Below are positions 7,145 to 15,408 of a stretch of DNA of 35,520 bases, piece after piece. The notes under the pieces are model-generated. The model made no database searches and was not told the DNA's origin. It saw only the letters and a list, made by a program, of their open reading frames with translations. Every line of letters begins with the position of its first letter. The first letter of the stretch is position 1. This DNA is from Propionibacteriaceae bacterium (GTDB lineage: Bacteria > Actinomycetota > Actinomycetes > Propionibacteriales > Propionibacteriaceae). Made by a program: the position numbers and the translations under genes. The stretch lies in contig JAUMWV010000020.1 in assembly GCA_030529455.1 (NCBI GenBank), positions 1-35,520 on the forward strand, read 5' to 3'.

Positions 7145-9356
7145 CTGTGCCTCCTTGACTCGTGTCGGGTGACCGTACATCAAGTGTAGTCCGCCCAAGC
7201 TGCCACAGCGAACGTGGCAGCAAGATCCCGGTGGCTTTGCGCCACGCCGGGCAGGCCGCCCGGATCGCCGAGTTCAGGGTCCCGGCTAGGCTCGCCGCGG
7301 CCGGGTCGGCCTGCGCCGAACGCGCGTAGCGGGAGCGTTCCACCAGCCTCGCGAGGCTGGTGGCCGCGGCGGACGCCTCGGGCAGCGCGGCGGCCAGCAG
7401 GGCACCGGTGCGGCGCGGGGACTGTGCTGGCCAGGCGTGGCCCGCATCGAGCCAGGTCGCGTGGACCTCCCGCCAGGCCGCCTCGGCGTCGCCAGCGGCG
7501 GCTGCGGCGAGTCGGCGGCGCCGGAGGAGCGCCCTGGCCCCGGCGGGTGCGAGCAGCGCCGCGGGGATCAGCGGCAGGGCCAGCCAGGCGATCCCGGGGC
7601 CGCCAGCGGGAGCGCCGGGCGCCGGGACGGGGATCTGGCTGGGTCCAGCCGTCGGCTGGGGAGCCGGTGAGGCGCTGGTCCCGCCAGTGGGCTGGCCCTG
7701 GGGCTGGGGGGTGGGGCTCGGGTCCCCGCCCGGTGGTGGCGTCTCCCCGGTGCCGGGCCGGCTGCTGACCGCTGCCGTCGGCTCGAAGGCCACCCAGCCC
7801 AGGCCCTCGAAGTACAGTTCCGGCCAGGCGTGCATGTCGTGCGCGGTGACGGCCCAGGAGCCGTCGGGGCGCTGCGTGCCCGGGAGGAACCCCACCGCGA
7901 TCCGGGACGGTATCCCGACGACGCGCGACATGGCGGTCATCGCGGCGGCGAAGTGGATGCAGTAGCCGGAACGGTCCTCGAACAGGAAGCGTTCCAACAC
8001 CTCGTAACCCGACCCGCCCGGGGCGGCCGTGGTGTAGCGGAACTGGTCCGGGTCGCGCAGGAAACGCTGGATCGCCATGGCTTTCTCGCCGTCGGCCGTG
8101 GCGTCCGCGGTGACCTGCTGGGCGAGCTGGCGGACGCTCTCGGGCAGGTCGGCCGGGATCTCCGCGGTGCGGTCGGCGATGGGGGGACGCCCCGCGGTCG
8201 CGCTCGCGACGGCAGCGGGCGAAGGCTCGGTCAGTAGGGAGGACACCTCGTAGGACAACCCGGAGGTGGCCGTCGTGCGGTTCTGTCCCGTTGCCAGGAT
8301 GCTGCGGGTGGCTGCGTCCCAGCCCCACTTGCCCGGGGCGTCGTGTCTGACCGGGGCGTAGGGAGTGGGCAGGTATTCCGCGCTGAACTGCCCCACCTGC
8401 ACGCTGGTCGTGACCGGGGTCGCCCCGGACGCGCCGGGCGGGGCGGGCATCCTGCCCGAGCTGATCTTGATGGTGTCGAGCCGGGCACCCGTGGCGTCCA
8501 GCACCGACAGCGCGGTCAGCCGCAGCCGCACCCCGAGCGGGGCCTCGGTGGTGTAGGTGAGCAGCACCGGGTTGTCCGGCCGGTTCAGGCTGGCCGATAG
8601 GTCGATCGACGGGTCGCGCAGTTCGAGGGGCTGGGCACCGGTGAAACGGGGGAGCGAGACCCACTGGGCCGTCGGCAGCACCGCGGTGAGCGGGGCGGCG
8701 GTGACGAGCGCGAGGGCCGACACCAGGACGGCCGAGGCCACCCAGCCACTCGCCTGGGTGCGTCTGGCCCCGCCTGCGGCGAGCTGGGTGTGGGCGGCGG
8801 GCCGGGCCGCGGTCGCGGCGTACAGGATCACCGCGTATCCCAGCACCACCCCCACAACCGTCCACCAGGGCAGGCTGAGGCCGGGACCCATGATGGTGAC
8901 GAGGAGGGGGACGCTCAGCACGGTGATGCTCCACCCCGGCTGCTCCAGGGTCGTGACCACCAGCTCGGCGATGATGTAGAGCCAGCCGGCGAAGGCCAGC
9001 AGCACCCAGAGGGCCGCTGGGGACGGAGGCATGGGTGCCTGGCTCAGCTGCAGGTGCCGGGCTCCCTCGTTCATCAGCAGGCTGAGGCGTTCGAGGGCTC
9101 CTGGAGCGGCGCCGTCGCCTGGCTCCCAGCTGAGGGCCAGCACGCCCAGCCAGGCGAGCAGCACCGCCAGCTGGGCGATCCGGGCCAGGCCGTCACCGCC
9201 GCGGAGCAGCCGGATCCCGATGGAGGTCGCCGCCAGGGCACCGATGAGTGCCCAGACACTGGTCCACCAGGCCGGATCGGCGGTGACCAGGCCGAGTGTC
9301 GCGATCGGGGTGAGCATCGCGACGAAGACGGCCAGCCCCGTCCCGATGCGCCTCAT
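7131..9356 (-). CDS. Membrane transglutaminase-like protein (TgpA/DUF3488 type)
   Basis: A 741-residue protein. The N-terminal third has about five or six hydrophobic helices (residues about 5-210). A long extracytoplasmic region follows, containing a transglutaminase-like core: Cys466 in 'RSGYCIHFA', His509 in 'MHAWPELY' and Glu525 in 'GWVAFEPT' where many relatives have Asp. After a Pro/Gly/Thr/Gln-rich linker (about 535-590) comes one more membrane segment ('IAWLALPLIPAALLAP') and a cytoplasmic C-terminal tail. The family resembles cysteine proteases/transglutaminases at the membrane; the substrate is unknown. ATG 9356 overlaps the DUF58 stop (ATGA), so an in-frame start eight codons upstream is less likely. 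A crosslinking or peptidase role at the envelope is inference. Confidence 0.88.
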   Translation of the reverse strand: MRRIGTGLAVFVAMLTPIATLGLVTADPAWWTSVWALIGALAATSIGIRLLRGGDGLARIAQLAVLLAWLGVLALSWEPGDGAAPGALERLSLLMNEGARHLQLSQAPMPPSPAALWVLLAFAGWLYIIAELVVTTLEQPGWSITVLSVPLLVTIMGPGLSLPWWTVVGVVLGYAVILYAATAARPAAHTQLAAGGARRTQASGWVASAVLVSALALVTAAPLTAVLPTAQWVSLPRFTGAQPLELRDPSIDLSASLNRPDNPVLLTYTTEAPLGVRLRLTALSVLDATGARLDTIKISSGRMPAPPGASGATPVTTSVQVGQFSAEYLPTPYAPVRHDAPGKWGWDAATRSILATGQNRTTATSGLSYEVSSLLTEPSPAAVASATAGRPPIADRTAEIPADLPESVRQLAQQVTADATADGEKAMAIQRFLRDPDQFRYTTAAPGGSGYEVLERFLFEDRSGYCIHFAAAMTAMSRVVGIPSRIAVGFLPGTQRPDGSWAVTAHDMHAWPELYFEGLGWVAFEPTAAVSSRPGTGETPPPGGDPSPTPQPQGQPTGGTSASPAPQPTAGPSQIPVPAPGAPAGGPGIAWLALPLIPAALLAPAGARALLRRRRLAAAAAGDAEAAWREVHATWLDAGHAWPAQSPRRTGALLAAALPEASAAATSLARLVERSRYARSAQADPAAASLAGTLNSAIRAACPAWRKATGILLPRSLWQLGRTTLDVRSPDTSQGGTDGPL

Positions 9357-10525
9357 CGCAGGCCCCCGATCGTGCGCCACGCGGCGTCCACCGCCATCTC
9401 AGGCGGCACCGGCAGCACCCGCCAGCCCCGGGTAGCGAGGATGTCGGCCGCGTCCGGTGAGTCACCGAGCAGCAGCGCCCACCCAGGGGTGTGCCTGCCC
9501 GTACCGGTGAGGCGGGTCGCGTCCTCGGGGGTGATCCGGCCCAGCACGGCGATCCGGGAAGCCGAGGATGGGTGACCGGCGAACTGCAGGTCGGCTGACG
9601 GACTCAGCTGAATGCGGGTCATGGCCGCCAGGATGTCCTCCCGGCGGGCGGCCACGTCGTCGTGCACCGGGGTGACGACCGGGCCGAGCGGGCCAAGGAT
9701 CGTGACGCGGAAACCCTGGTCTACCAGGCGCAGCGCAGCCGAGGTCACGGCCGAGACGGCCCACTCGAACCGGGATGGCGACGAATAAGCCTCCGCCCGG
9801 GAGTCGATGAGGACCGTCGCCGACTCATCCAGGGCGGAATCCTCGCGCCGCACCATGAGGGTGCCGTGCCTGGCGCTGGAGCGCCAATGCACCCGGCGCA
9901 ACCCGTCACCCACTCGGTGTTCCCGCACCAGGGCGTCGTCGTGGCCGCCGATGGCCAGATGGTGGGGGCGGTGTTCGCCCGAGGTGGTTCCCCCGGAGCC
10001 GATCCGGAAGGCGGGCAGCTCGAAGACCTTGGGTGTCACGGTGAGCTCGACGGGGGCCAAACAGACCTGCTGCGCCGTGGTGAGCCCGAGGGCGTCCCCG
10101 CTGCTGACCAGAAGTGGCCCGACCTGGAAGATGCCCCGGACATCAGCGCGAATCCGGTAGGCCGCCCGCCGCCGCCACGGTCCGGTGAGGCGGGTTGCGG
10201 AGAAGGCCGGGCCAGTGCCGAGCTGTGGGGATAGCCGCTCTTCGAGCTCGACGAACAGTGGCACGAAGGGACGCCGCTGCTCCAGGCTGAGTAGCACGTC
10301 GACGCCCTGGCCGGCCGGAGTCCTGGTCGAACTCAGCTGACGCTCCACCGATAACCTGGGCCCGACCACCGCTCCGGTCAGGAGCGCGGCCAGCGGCAGC
10401 AGCGTCAGGGAGAGGGCCAGCCACAGGATCTGGCGCTCGCCCGCCGCGAGGGCGGTACCCGATGCCAGGGCACCGATCAGCAGCAGCGTCCGGCCGCGGC
10501 CGGTGAGGTGTGACCACCAGAGCAC
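9353..10525 (-). CDS. DUF58 domain membrane protein
   Basis: A 390-residue protein with two hydrophobic segments near the N-terminus (about residues 12-28 and 33-52). It then has an extended beta-rich region and the DUF58 signature 'REHRVGDGLRRVHWRSSARHGTLMVRRED' split over about residues 200-230, followed by a VWA-like fold ('ATVLIDSR'). DUF58 proteins nearly always accompany MoxR AAA+ ATPases, as here. The start is GTG 10525, four bases after the moxR stop, with no clear Shine-Dalgarno, so re-initiation by coupled translation is likely. Molecular function is not established; a client or adaptor of MoxR is the usual proposal. Confidence 0.87.
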   Translation of the reverse strand: MLWWSHLTGRGRTLLLIGALASGTALAAGERQILWLALSLTLLPLAALLTGAVVGPRLSVERQLSSTRTPAGQGVDVLLSLEQRRPFVPLFVELEERLSPQLGTGPAFSATRLTGPWRRRAAYRIRADVRGIFQVGPLLVSSGDALGLTTAQQVCLAPVELTVTPKVFELPAFRIGSGGTTSGEHRPHHLAIGGHDDALVREHRVGDGLRRVHWRSSARHGTLMVRREDSALDESATVLIDSRAEAYSSPSRFEWAVSAVTSAALRLVDQGFRVTILGPLGPVVTPVHDDVAARREDILAAMTRIQLSPSADLQFAGHPSSASRIAVLGRITPEDATRLTGTGRHTPGWALLLGDSPDAADILATRGWRVLPVPPEMAVDAAWRTIGGLR

Positions 10526-10529
10526 GGGT

Positions 10530-11489
10530 TCAGGCCCGGTCGGGGACGGCCACCTGACGGACCAGCCCGGCGATCAGGGATTCCGGTGAGCGGTGGGCGA
10601 GCTGGGCATCGACGCTCGGGAGCACCCGATGGGCCAGCACCGGTACCGCCAGGTCCGCGACGTCGTCGGGGATGACGTAGTCGCGGTCGTTCAGCGCCGC
10701 GAGTGCGCGGGAGGCCGCCATGAGGTGCAGGCTGGCCCGCGGGGACGCGCCGAGCCGCAGGCTGGGCGCCTCCCGGGTCTGCGTAACCAGGGAGACGATG
10801 TAGTCGCGCACGGCTGGTGCGACATAGATGCTGCGTACCGCCTCGATCAGCGCGGCCACGGTGGCGGCGTCGGTGACCGGCGACAGGTCAGCCAGGGGAT
10901 CGTGCTGGCCGTGGTGGTCGAGCATGGCGATCTCGGCTGACCTCGCCGGGTAACCCATCTCGATCCGGGCCATGAACCGGTCGCGCTGCGCCTCGGGCAG
11001 CGGGAAGGTCCCCTCCATCTCGATGGGGTTTTGGGTGGCCAGCACCATGAACGGCGTCTTCAGCCGGTAGGTGTTGCCATCCACCGACACCTGGTGTTCG
11101 GCCATCGCCTCCAGCAGGGCCGACTGGGTCTTGGGGGAGGCCCGGTTGATCTCGTCGCCGACGACGATGTTGGCGAAGATGCCGCCGGGTTTGAACTCGA
11201 ACTGGCGGGTCTCTTGGTTGAACACCGAGACTCCGGTCACGTCGCTCGGGAGCAGGTCCGGGGTGAACTGGATTCGCCGGACGCGACCGGCGATCGCGCG
11301 GCCGAGCGCCTTGGCGAGCATGGTCTTGCCGACCCCCGGGACGTCCTCAATGAGGAGGTGTCCGCCCGCGAGGAGCACCACCAGCGCGGTGCGGATCTGT
11401 TGGTCCTTGCCCTCAATCACGCTCGCGATGCCCCGCTCGATGCGGCGGGCCGTCGAAACGATTTCGTCCAGGGAGTGCGTGAGTGTCAC
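10530..11489 (-). CDS. moxR: MoxR-family AAA+ ATPase
   Basis: A 319-residue AAA+ ATPase of the MoxR group, thought to be a chaperone for assembly of partner complexes. Motifs are Walker A in 'IEDVPGVGKTMLAKAL', 'RIQFTPDLLPSDVTG', 'KPGGIFANIVVGDEINRASPKTQSALLEAM' (Walker B, given over several strands), sensor 1 in 'MVLATQNPIEMEGTFPLPEAQRDRF' and the C-terminal lid. I chose GTG 11489 over a TTG nine codons upstream. Neither has a Shine-Dalgarno, but GTG 11489 lies exactly 7 nt after a -10 hexamer, consistent with a leaderless mRNA. It is the first gene of a minus-strand operon (DUF58, transglutaminase, DUF3040) divergent from mraZ. Confidence 0.92.
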   Translation of the reverse strand: MTLTHSLDEIVSTARRIERGIASVIEGKDQQIRTALVVLLAGGHLLIEDVPGVGKTMLAKALGRAIAGRVRRIQFTPDLLPSDVTGVSVFNQETRQFEFKPGGIFANIVVGDEINRASPKTQSALLEAMAEHQVSVDGNTYRLKTPFMVLATQNPIEMEGTFPLPEAQRDRFMARIEMGYPARSAEIAMLDHHGQHDPLADLSPVTDAATVAALIEAVRSIYVAPAVRDYIVSLVTQTREAPSLRLGASPRASLHLMAASRALAALNDRDYVIPDDVADLAVPVLAHRVLPSVDAQLAHRSPESLIAGLVRQVAVPDRA

Positions 11490-11496
11490 GCCTGGC

Positions 11497-11502
11497 AGCC
11501 TA
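11497..11502 (-). promoter_or_regulatory. -10 element of putative leaderless moxR promoter
   Basis: On the minus strand TAGGCT (fits TANNNT) ends 7 nt before the chosen GTG start, so a transcript would begin at or next to the start codon. No convincing -35 is seen at 17-18 nt. Confidence 0.45.
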
Positions 11503-11523
11503 TCCGGTCCGGTCAAGAAGGCG

Positions 11524-11551
11524 TTGACACGGCAGTAATGAGCAGTATTGG
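11524..11551 (+). promoter_or_regulatory. Putative mraZ (dcw operon) promoter
   Basis: A perfect TTGACA (11524-11529) is followed after 16 nt by TATTGG (11546-11551), a fair -10. Transcription would begin near 11558, just inside the repeat array described next, and about 70 nt before mraZ. The -35 is strong, the -10 less so. Confidence 0.5.
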
Positions 11552-11620
11552 TGGAGGAAACTGGAGTATGGTGGTGCAGAATGGAGCAGAATGGGATGAC
11601 CAGGGAGCAGAAGGGAGGGA
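11551..11620 (+). repeat. Seven-unit 10-bp-phased direct repeat resembling MraZ boxes
   Basis: Seven consecutive 10-bp units begin at 11551, 11561, 11571, 11581, 11591, 11601 and 11611. Each has GG at positions 3-4. The 2nd-6th bases read TGGAG, TGGAG, TGGTG, TGGAG, TGGGA, AGGGA and AGGGA. E. coli MraZ is known to bind TGGGN direct repeats separated by 5 nt, the same 10-bp period, downstream of the mraZ start site. The last unit also supplies the mraZ ribosome binding site. Autoregulation by the adjacent MraZ is inferred. Confidence 0.7.
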
Positions 11621-11626
11621 CATGCC

Positions 11627-12085
11627 ATGGATTTCTTCGGCACGTTCACCCCGAAGCTCGACGACAAGGGCCGCCTGTTCCTGCCCGCGAAGTTCCGCGA
11701 CGCCATGGCCGGTGGGTGCGTCGCGACGCTCGGCTTCGAGCGCACGATCGCGATCTACCCGCGGGCGGCCTTCGACCAGATGAACAAGGCGGTCAGCGCG
11801 CTGCCGCTCACGGTGGCGCGGAACCGGCACTTCGCCCGCATGTTCCGGGCCAACGCGCACGAGCAGGTTCCCGACAAGCAGGGACGCATCGTGCTTCCGC
11901 AGCACCTGCGCGACTACGCCCGGCTCGACCGGGAACTCGTGGTCAACGGCGGCGGTCACCTGCTCGAGGTGTGGAACCTCGAACAGTGGGAGCAGTACTG
12001 CCTGGCCGCCCAGGAGTCCTACGCCGAGATGAACGACGAGATGTTCCCGAGCGACTTCTTCGCTTCCCACGAGGTGTTCGGATGA
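11627..12085 (+). CDS. mraZ: Division/cell wall cluster transcriptional regulator MraZ
   Basis: A 152-residue protein of two AbrB/SpoVT-like swapped-hairpin domains. The first begins '[25 protein letters not shown]' (split: [11 protein letters not shown], then [14 protein letters not shown], residues 1-25). The second has '[19 protein letters not shown]' at about residues 80-98. It is a ring-forming DNA-binding protein that controls the dcw operon and its own promoter in other bacteria. ATG 11627 is preceded by AAGGGAGG at 8 nt. The repeat array immediately upstream is its expected operator. The 118-nt spacer to rsmH is unusually rich in hairpins. Confidence 0.96.
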   Translation: MDFFGTFTPKLDDKGRLFLPAKFRDAMAGGCVATLGFERTIAIYPRAAFDQMNKAVSALPLTVARNRHFARMFRANAHEQVPDKQGRIVLPQHLRDYARLDRELVVNGGGHLLEVWNLEQWEQYCLAAQESYAEMNDEMFPSDFFASHEVFG

Positions 12086-12111
12086 TGGGCGCGGGCGCGG
12101 TGTGGCTTCGG

Positions 12112-12203
12112 CCGGGCCCGGTTTCCTGGCGCAACTTCCCTGGCGCCAGGCGGCCGGTCCCGACCGAGACCTCGCCGCGCCCACGCGGCGAGGGGGTGAT
12201 CCG
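12112..12203 (+). promoter_or_regulatory. Hairpin-rich leader of rsmH, including an SD-overlapping stem-loop
   Basis: The mraZ-rsmH spacer carries a 10-bp palindrome at 12112-12121. It also has an 8-bp perfect stem (12125-12132 with 12143-12150, loop 10 nt) whose right side is part of a 12-bp palindrome at 12139-12150. A third element is a 10-bp perfect stem with 4-nt loop (12170-12179 with 12184-12193). The last stem includes GAGG of the rsmH Shine-Dalgarno (GAGGGGG, 12190-12196). No T-run follows. It could limit rsmH translation or be a small interspersed palindromic repeat. Confidence 0.5.
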
Positions 12204-13163
12204 ATGACGGGATTCACCGACCGCCACGACCCCGTGCTGCTGGGCCGCATCGTCGAACTGCTCTCGCCCGCTCTCGGCGCTGAGGGAGCCGTCTACGTCG
12301 ACGGGACGCTCGGCCTGGGCGGGCACGCCAGGGCAATCCTGGCCGCTTGCCCGCGGGCGCGCCTCATCGGCATCGACCGGGACGCCGATGCCCTGGCGGT
12401 CGCCGCCGAACGGCTCGCCGGATTCTCCGACCGGATCACCTTGGTACAGGCTGTCTACGACGAACTGCCCGAGGTACTGGATCGCCTTGGCGTGTCCCGC
12501 ATCCAGGCGATGCTGCTCGACCTGGGGCTGTCGTCGCTGCAGATCGACCGCGCCGAGCGCGGCTTCGCCTACGCCGTGGACGCCCCGCTCGACATGCGGA
12601 TGGACGCTCGGCAGCAGCTGACCGCGGCGGAGGTCGTCAACACCTACGGCGTGGCAGACCTGACCCGGATCTTGCGCCGCTATGGCGAGGAGCGGTTCGC
12701 CGACCGCATCGCCCGCGCGATCGTGGCCGGACGCGCCGAGGCGCCGTTCGTCACCTCGGCGCGGCTCGTCCAGACCCTGACCTCGGCGATCCCGGTGGCG
12801 GCCCGCAAAACCGGCGGCCACCCGGCCAAGCGCACCTTCCAGGCGCTGCGGATCGAGGTCAACCGCGAGCTAGCCGCGCTCGAGCGGGTCCTGCCCGCCG
12901 CGATCGGCTCGCTCGCCCTGGGCGGGCGGCTGGCGGTCCTGTCCTATCACTCGCTGGAGGACCGCCTGGTCAAGGAGGCCTTCCGGGAGGGGTCGAGCGA
13001 CCGGGCGCCGCGCGGGCTGCCCGTGGTCCCGGATGCACTGGCCCCCCAGTTGGCGCTGCTCACCCGCGGTGCCGAGCGTCCCACGACCGAAGAGACCGAC
13101 GTCAATCCCCGGGCCGCAGCTGCGCGGCTGCGGGTCGCTGTACGAATCAAGGAGGCACCATGA
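12204..13163 (+). CDS. rsmH: 16S rRNA (cytosine-1402 N4) methyltransferase RsmH (MraW)
   Basis: A 319-residue SAM-dependent methyltransferase that modifies C1402 in the decoding centre of 16S rRNA. Motif I is '[17 protein letters not shown]' (about residues 31-47). Further family segments are '[12 protein letters not shown]', '[19 protein letters not shown]', '[15 protein letters not shown]' and '[16 protein letters not shown]'. ATG 12204 is chosen because the protein then begins '[13 protein letters not shown]', the usual N-terminus, and GAGGGGG lies just upstream; an in-frame extension into the spacer has no family similarity. The stop overlaps the next start (ATGA). Confidence 0.96.
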   Translation: MTGFTDRHDPVLLGRIVELLSPALGAEGAVYVDGTLGLGGHARAILAACPRARLIGIDRDADALAVAAERLAGFSDRITLVQAVYDELPEVLDRLGVSRIQAMLLDLGLSSLQIDRAERGFAYAVDAPLDMRMDARQQLTAAEVVNTYGVADLTRILRRYGEERFADRIARAIVAGRAEAPFVTSARLVQTLTSAIPVAARKTGGHPAKRTFQALRIEVNRELAALERVLPAAIGSLALGGRLAVLSYHSLEDRLVKEAFREGSSDRAPRGLPVVPDALAPQLALLTRGAERPTTEETDVNPRAAAARLRVAVRIKEAP

Positions 13164-13582
13164 GCGCGCTACTAGCACCATTGCGCACGCCCGAGAAAGC
13201 AGGGCGGGATCAGCGCCAGTTGCGGGCGGTGCCGAAACCGGCTGGGCCCCGGTCCAATGTGCCGTTCATGGTGCTGGCCTCCTGCGTGCTGGTGTTCGGC
13301 ATGGGCGGGGCGATCGTGCTGAACACGGTGATCGAACAGCAGTCCCGGGAACTGTCGCGGCTGCAGCGGCAGGCGGTCTCCCTGGCGAACCAGGAGGCGC
13401 TGCTGAGCGCCCAGGCGAACAACCTCCGGTCCCCGCGGGTGCTCGCGCTGCGCGCCACGGATCTGGGGATGGTCGTCAACCCCAACCCGGTTTACATTCA
13501 GCTGCCAGCTGGGACCATCCTGGGGGAGCCGGTGCCCGTCACCGGTGAGGAACTCGCGGGCATGACGGGGGACGGCCAGTGA
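13160..13582 (+). CDS. ftsL: FtsL-like single-pass septal protein
   Basis: A 140-residue bitopic protein: basic cytoplasmic tail (about residues 1-38), one membrane helix ('[19 protein letters not shown]', about 39-57), then a coiled-coil-like region with '[20 protein letters not shown]' and a Pro/Gly-rich end. Position between rsmH and ftsI and the topology identify it as the FtsL/DivIC-type partner of FtsQ and FtsI; sequence conservation in this family is weak. ATG 13160 overlaps the rsmH stop and has AGGAGG five bases upstream. Its stop overlaps the ftsI GTG. Confidence 0.82.
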   Translation: MSALLAPLRTPEKAGRDQRQLRAVPKPAGPRSNVPFMVLASCVLVFGMGGAIVLNTVIEQQSRELSRLQRQAVSLANQEALLSAQANNLRSPRVLALRATDLGMVVNPNPVYIQLPAGTILGEPVPVTGEELAGMTGDGQ

Positions 13583-15408
13583 GCGCCCCGCGTCCCGGCT
13601 ACCGGCCCCGGCGCCGCAAGCTGCGCATCCCGGTAGCCTCCTCGGGCAGGCGAATCCGGATCTTCGCGGTCCTGCTGGCGGCGACCATGCTGCTGAGCGC
13701 GCTGCGGGCCGTGCAGCTGCAGGCCTTCGACCCCGCCGCCTACTCCGCCAAGGCGGAGGCCCAGATGAAGCACACGGTCCCGCTGGCGGCCGAGCGCGGT
13801 CAGCTGATCGACCGCAACGGCATCGTGTTGGCGCAGTCCCAGCCGGCGGTCAAGGTGATCGCCGACCCCGAGATGATCAAGGTCAACGGGGCCGACACCC
13901 GTTACCCCATGACCGAGAAACAAAAGGAGAAGGCCGCCGGGGCGCCGCAGGCGATCGCGGACCTGCTCGCGCGCCACCTCGGCGGGCGGGCCGAGACCTA
14001 CCTGCCAGCCATCACGACGCAGGGTTCGAAGTACCAGATCGTGGCGCGCCGGATTCCGGCCTACCTGTTCGAACAGCTCCAGGCCAGCCTGCGCGAGGGC
14101 GGCTGGTGGGGCATCCATTCCGAGCCCGACCCGATCCGCAACTATCCGGCGGGCTCGGTGGCGGCGAACGTCGTCGGCTACATCAACGCCGAGGGCGTGG
14201 GCAGCGGGCTGGAGTCGGCGCTCAACGAGAAGCTGAGCGGTGTCCCCGGGACGCAGACCTTCGAGGCGGCGCGGTGGGGGCGCATCCCGCTCGGCACCAA
14301 CGTGCTCACCCCAGCGGTGGACGGCACCTCCTACCAGCTGACGCTCGATTCCGACCTGCAGCTGATGGCCGAGCAGTCGCTGGCCGCCGGGGTGAAGCGG
14401 TCGAAGGCGGCGACCGGCACGGCGATCGTCATGAACGTCAAGACCGGCGAGGTCCTGGTCATGGCCAACGTGCCCACCTTCGACTCCAACGACCCGGGCA
14501 GCGCGCTGACCGCGAACCTGGGCAACCGCGCGGTGACCGACGCCTACGAACCCGGTTCGGTGCAGAAGGTGCTGACCATGGCGGCGCTGGTGGACTCGGG
14601 CGTGGCGACCCCCGAGACGCGACTGGTGGTGCCGGGGCAGATCCGCTCGGGTAGCGGGTTCATCAAGGACGCCTGGTCCCACGGCACCCTGCACCTCAAC
14701 GCCCGCGGCATGGTGGCGAAGTCCTCCAACGTCGCGGCGGTGCAGCTGGGACGCCAGCTCGACAAGAAGACTTTCGCGTCCTACCTGTCCAGCTTCGGCC
14801 TGGGCGCCCCGACCGGGGTCGGGCTGCCGGGCGAGGCCAAGGGCTCGATCCCGGGGGCCGACATGGCCGACTACACCCGGGACCAGGTCTCCTTCGGCTC
14901 CGGGCTGTCGGTGACCGCGGTGCAGATGGCGGCCGCGGTCGCCGGGATCGTCAACGGCGGCCTCTACCAGCAGCCACACGTGGTGGCGGGCACGGTTGGC
15001 CCCGACGGCGAGACGGTGCCGCTGCCGCGGCCAGAGCCGCGCCGCATCATTAGCGAGGAGTCCTCGGCCATGGTGCTCGACTCCATGGAAGCCGTCATCA
15101 CCACCGGTGGCGCCACGAACCTGGCGATCCCCGGGTACCGCACTGCGGGCAAGACCGGCACCGCGATCCGCTACGACGCCGACTGCAAGTGCTACAACGG
15201 CTACACGGCCTCCTTCGTCGGGGTGGCCCCGGCCGAGGACCCGCAGATCCTGGTCTACGTCGTGGTCGATCAGCCCTCGGCAGGCCATTTCGGCTCCGAG
15301 GTCGCCGGGCCGGTGTACAAAGAGATCATGCAAGTCGCACTCGGCCGTTACGCGGTGCTGCCGTCGTCCACCCCGCCAGCCAAGAATCCCATCGAGTACA
15401 AGCCGTGA
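13579..15408 (+). CDS. ftsI: Division-specific class B penicillin-binding protein FtsI (PbpB)
   Basis: A 609-residue septal transpeptidase. It has a basic N-terminal tail, one membrane segment ('IFAVLLAATMLLSALRAV', about residues 28-45), a dimerisation/pedestal domain starting at 'PLAAERGQLIDRNGIVLA', and a transpeptidase domain. All three active-site motifs are present: Ser327-Val-Gln-Lys330 in 'YEPGSVQK', Ser382-Ser-Asn384 and Lys525-Thr-Gly in 'AGKTGTA'. No PASTA repeats follow. GTG 13579 overlaps the ftsL stop (GTGA), and its own stop overlaps the murE GTG. It acts with FtsW to crosslink septal peptidoglycan. Confidence 0.96.
   Translation: MSAPRPGYRPRRRKLRIPVASSGRRIRIFAVLLAATMLLSALRAVQLQAFDPAAYSAKAEAQMKHTVPLAAERGQLIDRNGIVLAQSQPAVKVIADPEMIKVNGADTRYPMTEKQKEKAAGAPQAIADLLARHLGGRAETYLPAITTQGSKYQIVARRIPAYLFEQLQASLREGGWWGIHSEPDPIRNYPAGSVAANVVGYINAEGVGSGLESALNEKLSGVPGTQTFEAARWGRIPLGTNVLTPAVDGTSYQLTLDSDLQLMAEQSLAAGVKRSKAATGTAIVMNVKTGEVLVMANVPTFDSNDPGSALTANLGNRAVTDAYEPGSVQKVLTMAALVDSGVATPETRLVVPGQIRSGSGFIKDAWSHGTLHLNARGMVAKSSNVAAVQLGRQLDKKTFASYLSSFGLGAPTGVGLPGEAKGSIPGADMADYTRDQVSFGSGLSVTAVQMAAAVAGIVNGGLYQQPHVVAGTVGPDGETVPLPRPEPRRIISEESSAMVLDSMEAVITTGGATNLAIPGYRTAGKTGTAIRYDADCKCYNGYTASFVGVAPAEDPQILVYVVVDQPSAGHFGSEVAGPVYKEIMQVALGRYAVLPSSTPPAKNPIEYKP

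Noticed and set aside
12102..12203. N-terminal extension of RsmH through the spacer
   Set aside because: The extended peptide has no family similarity, and the spacer is palindromic with the SD placed just before ATG 12204.
13498..15333. Long open frame antisense to ftsI (about 610 codons)
   Set aside because: Low-complexity shadow of a certain gene, with no ribosome binding site and no family signature.
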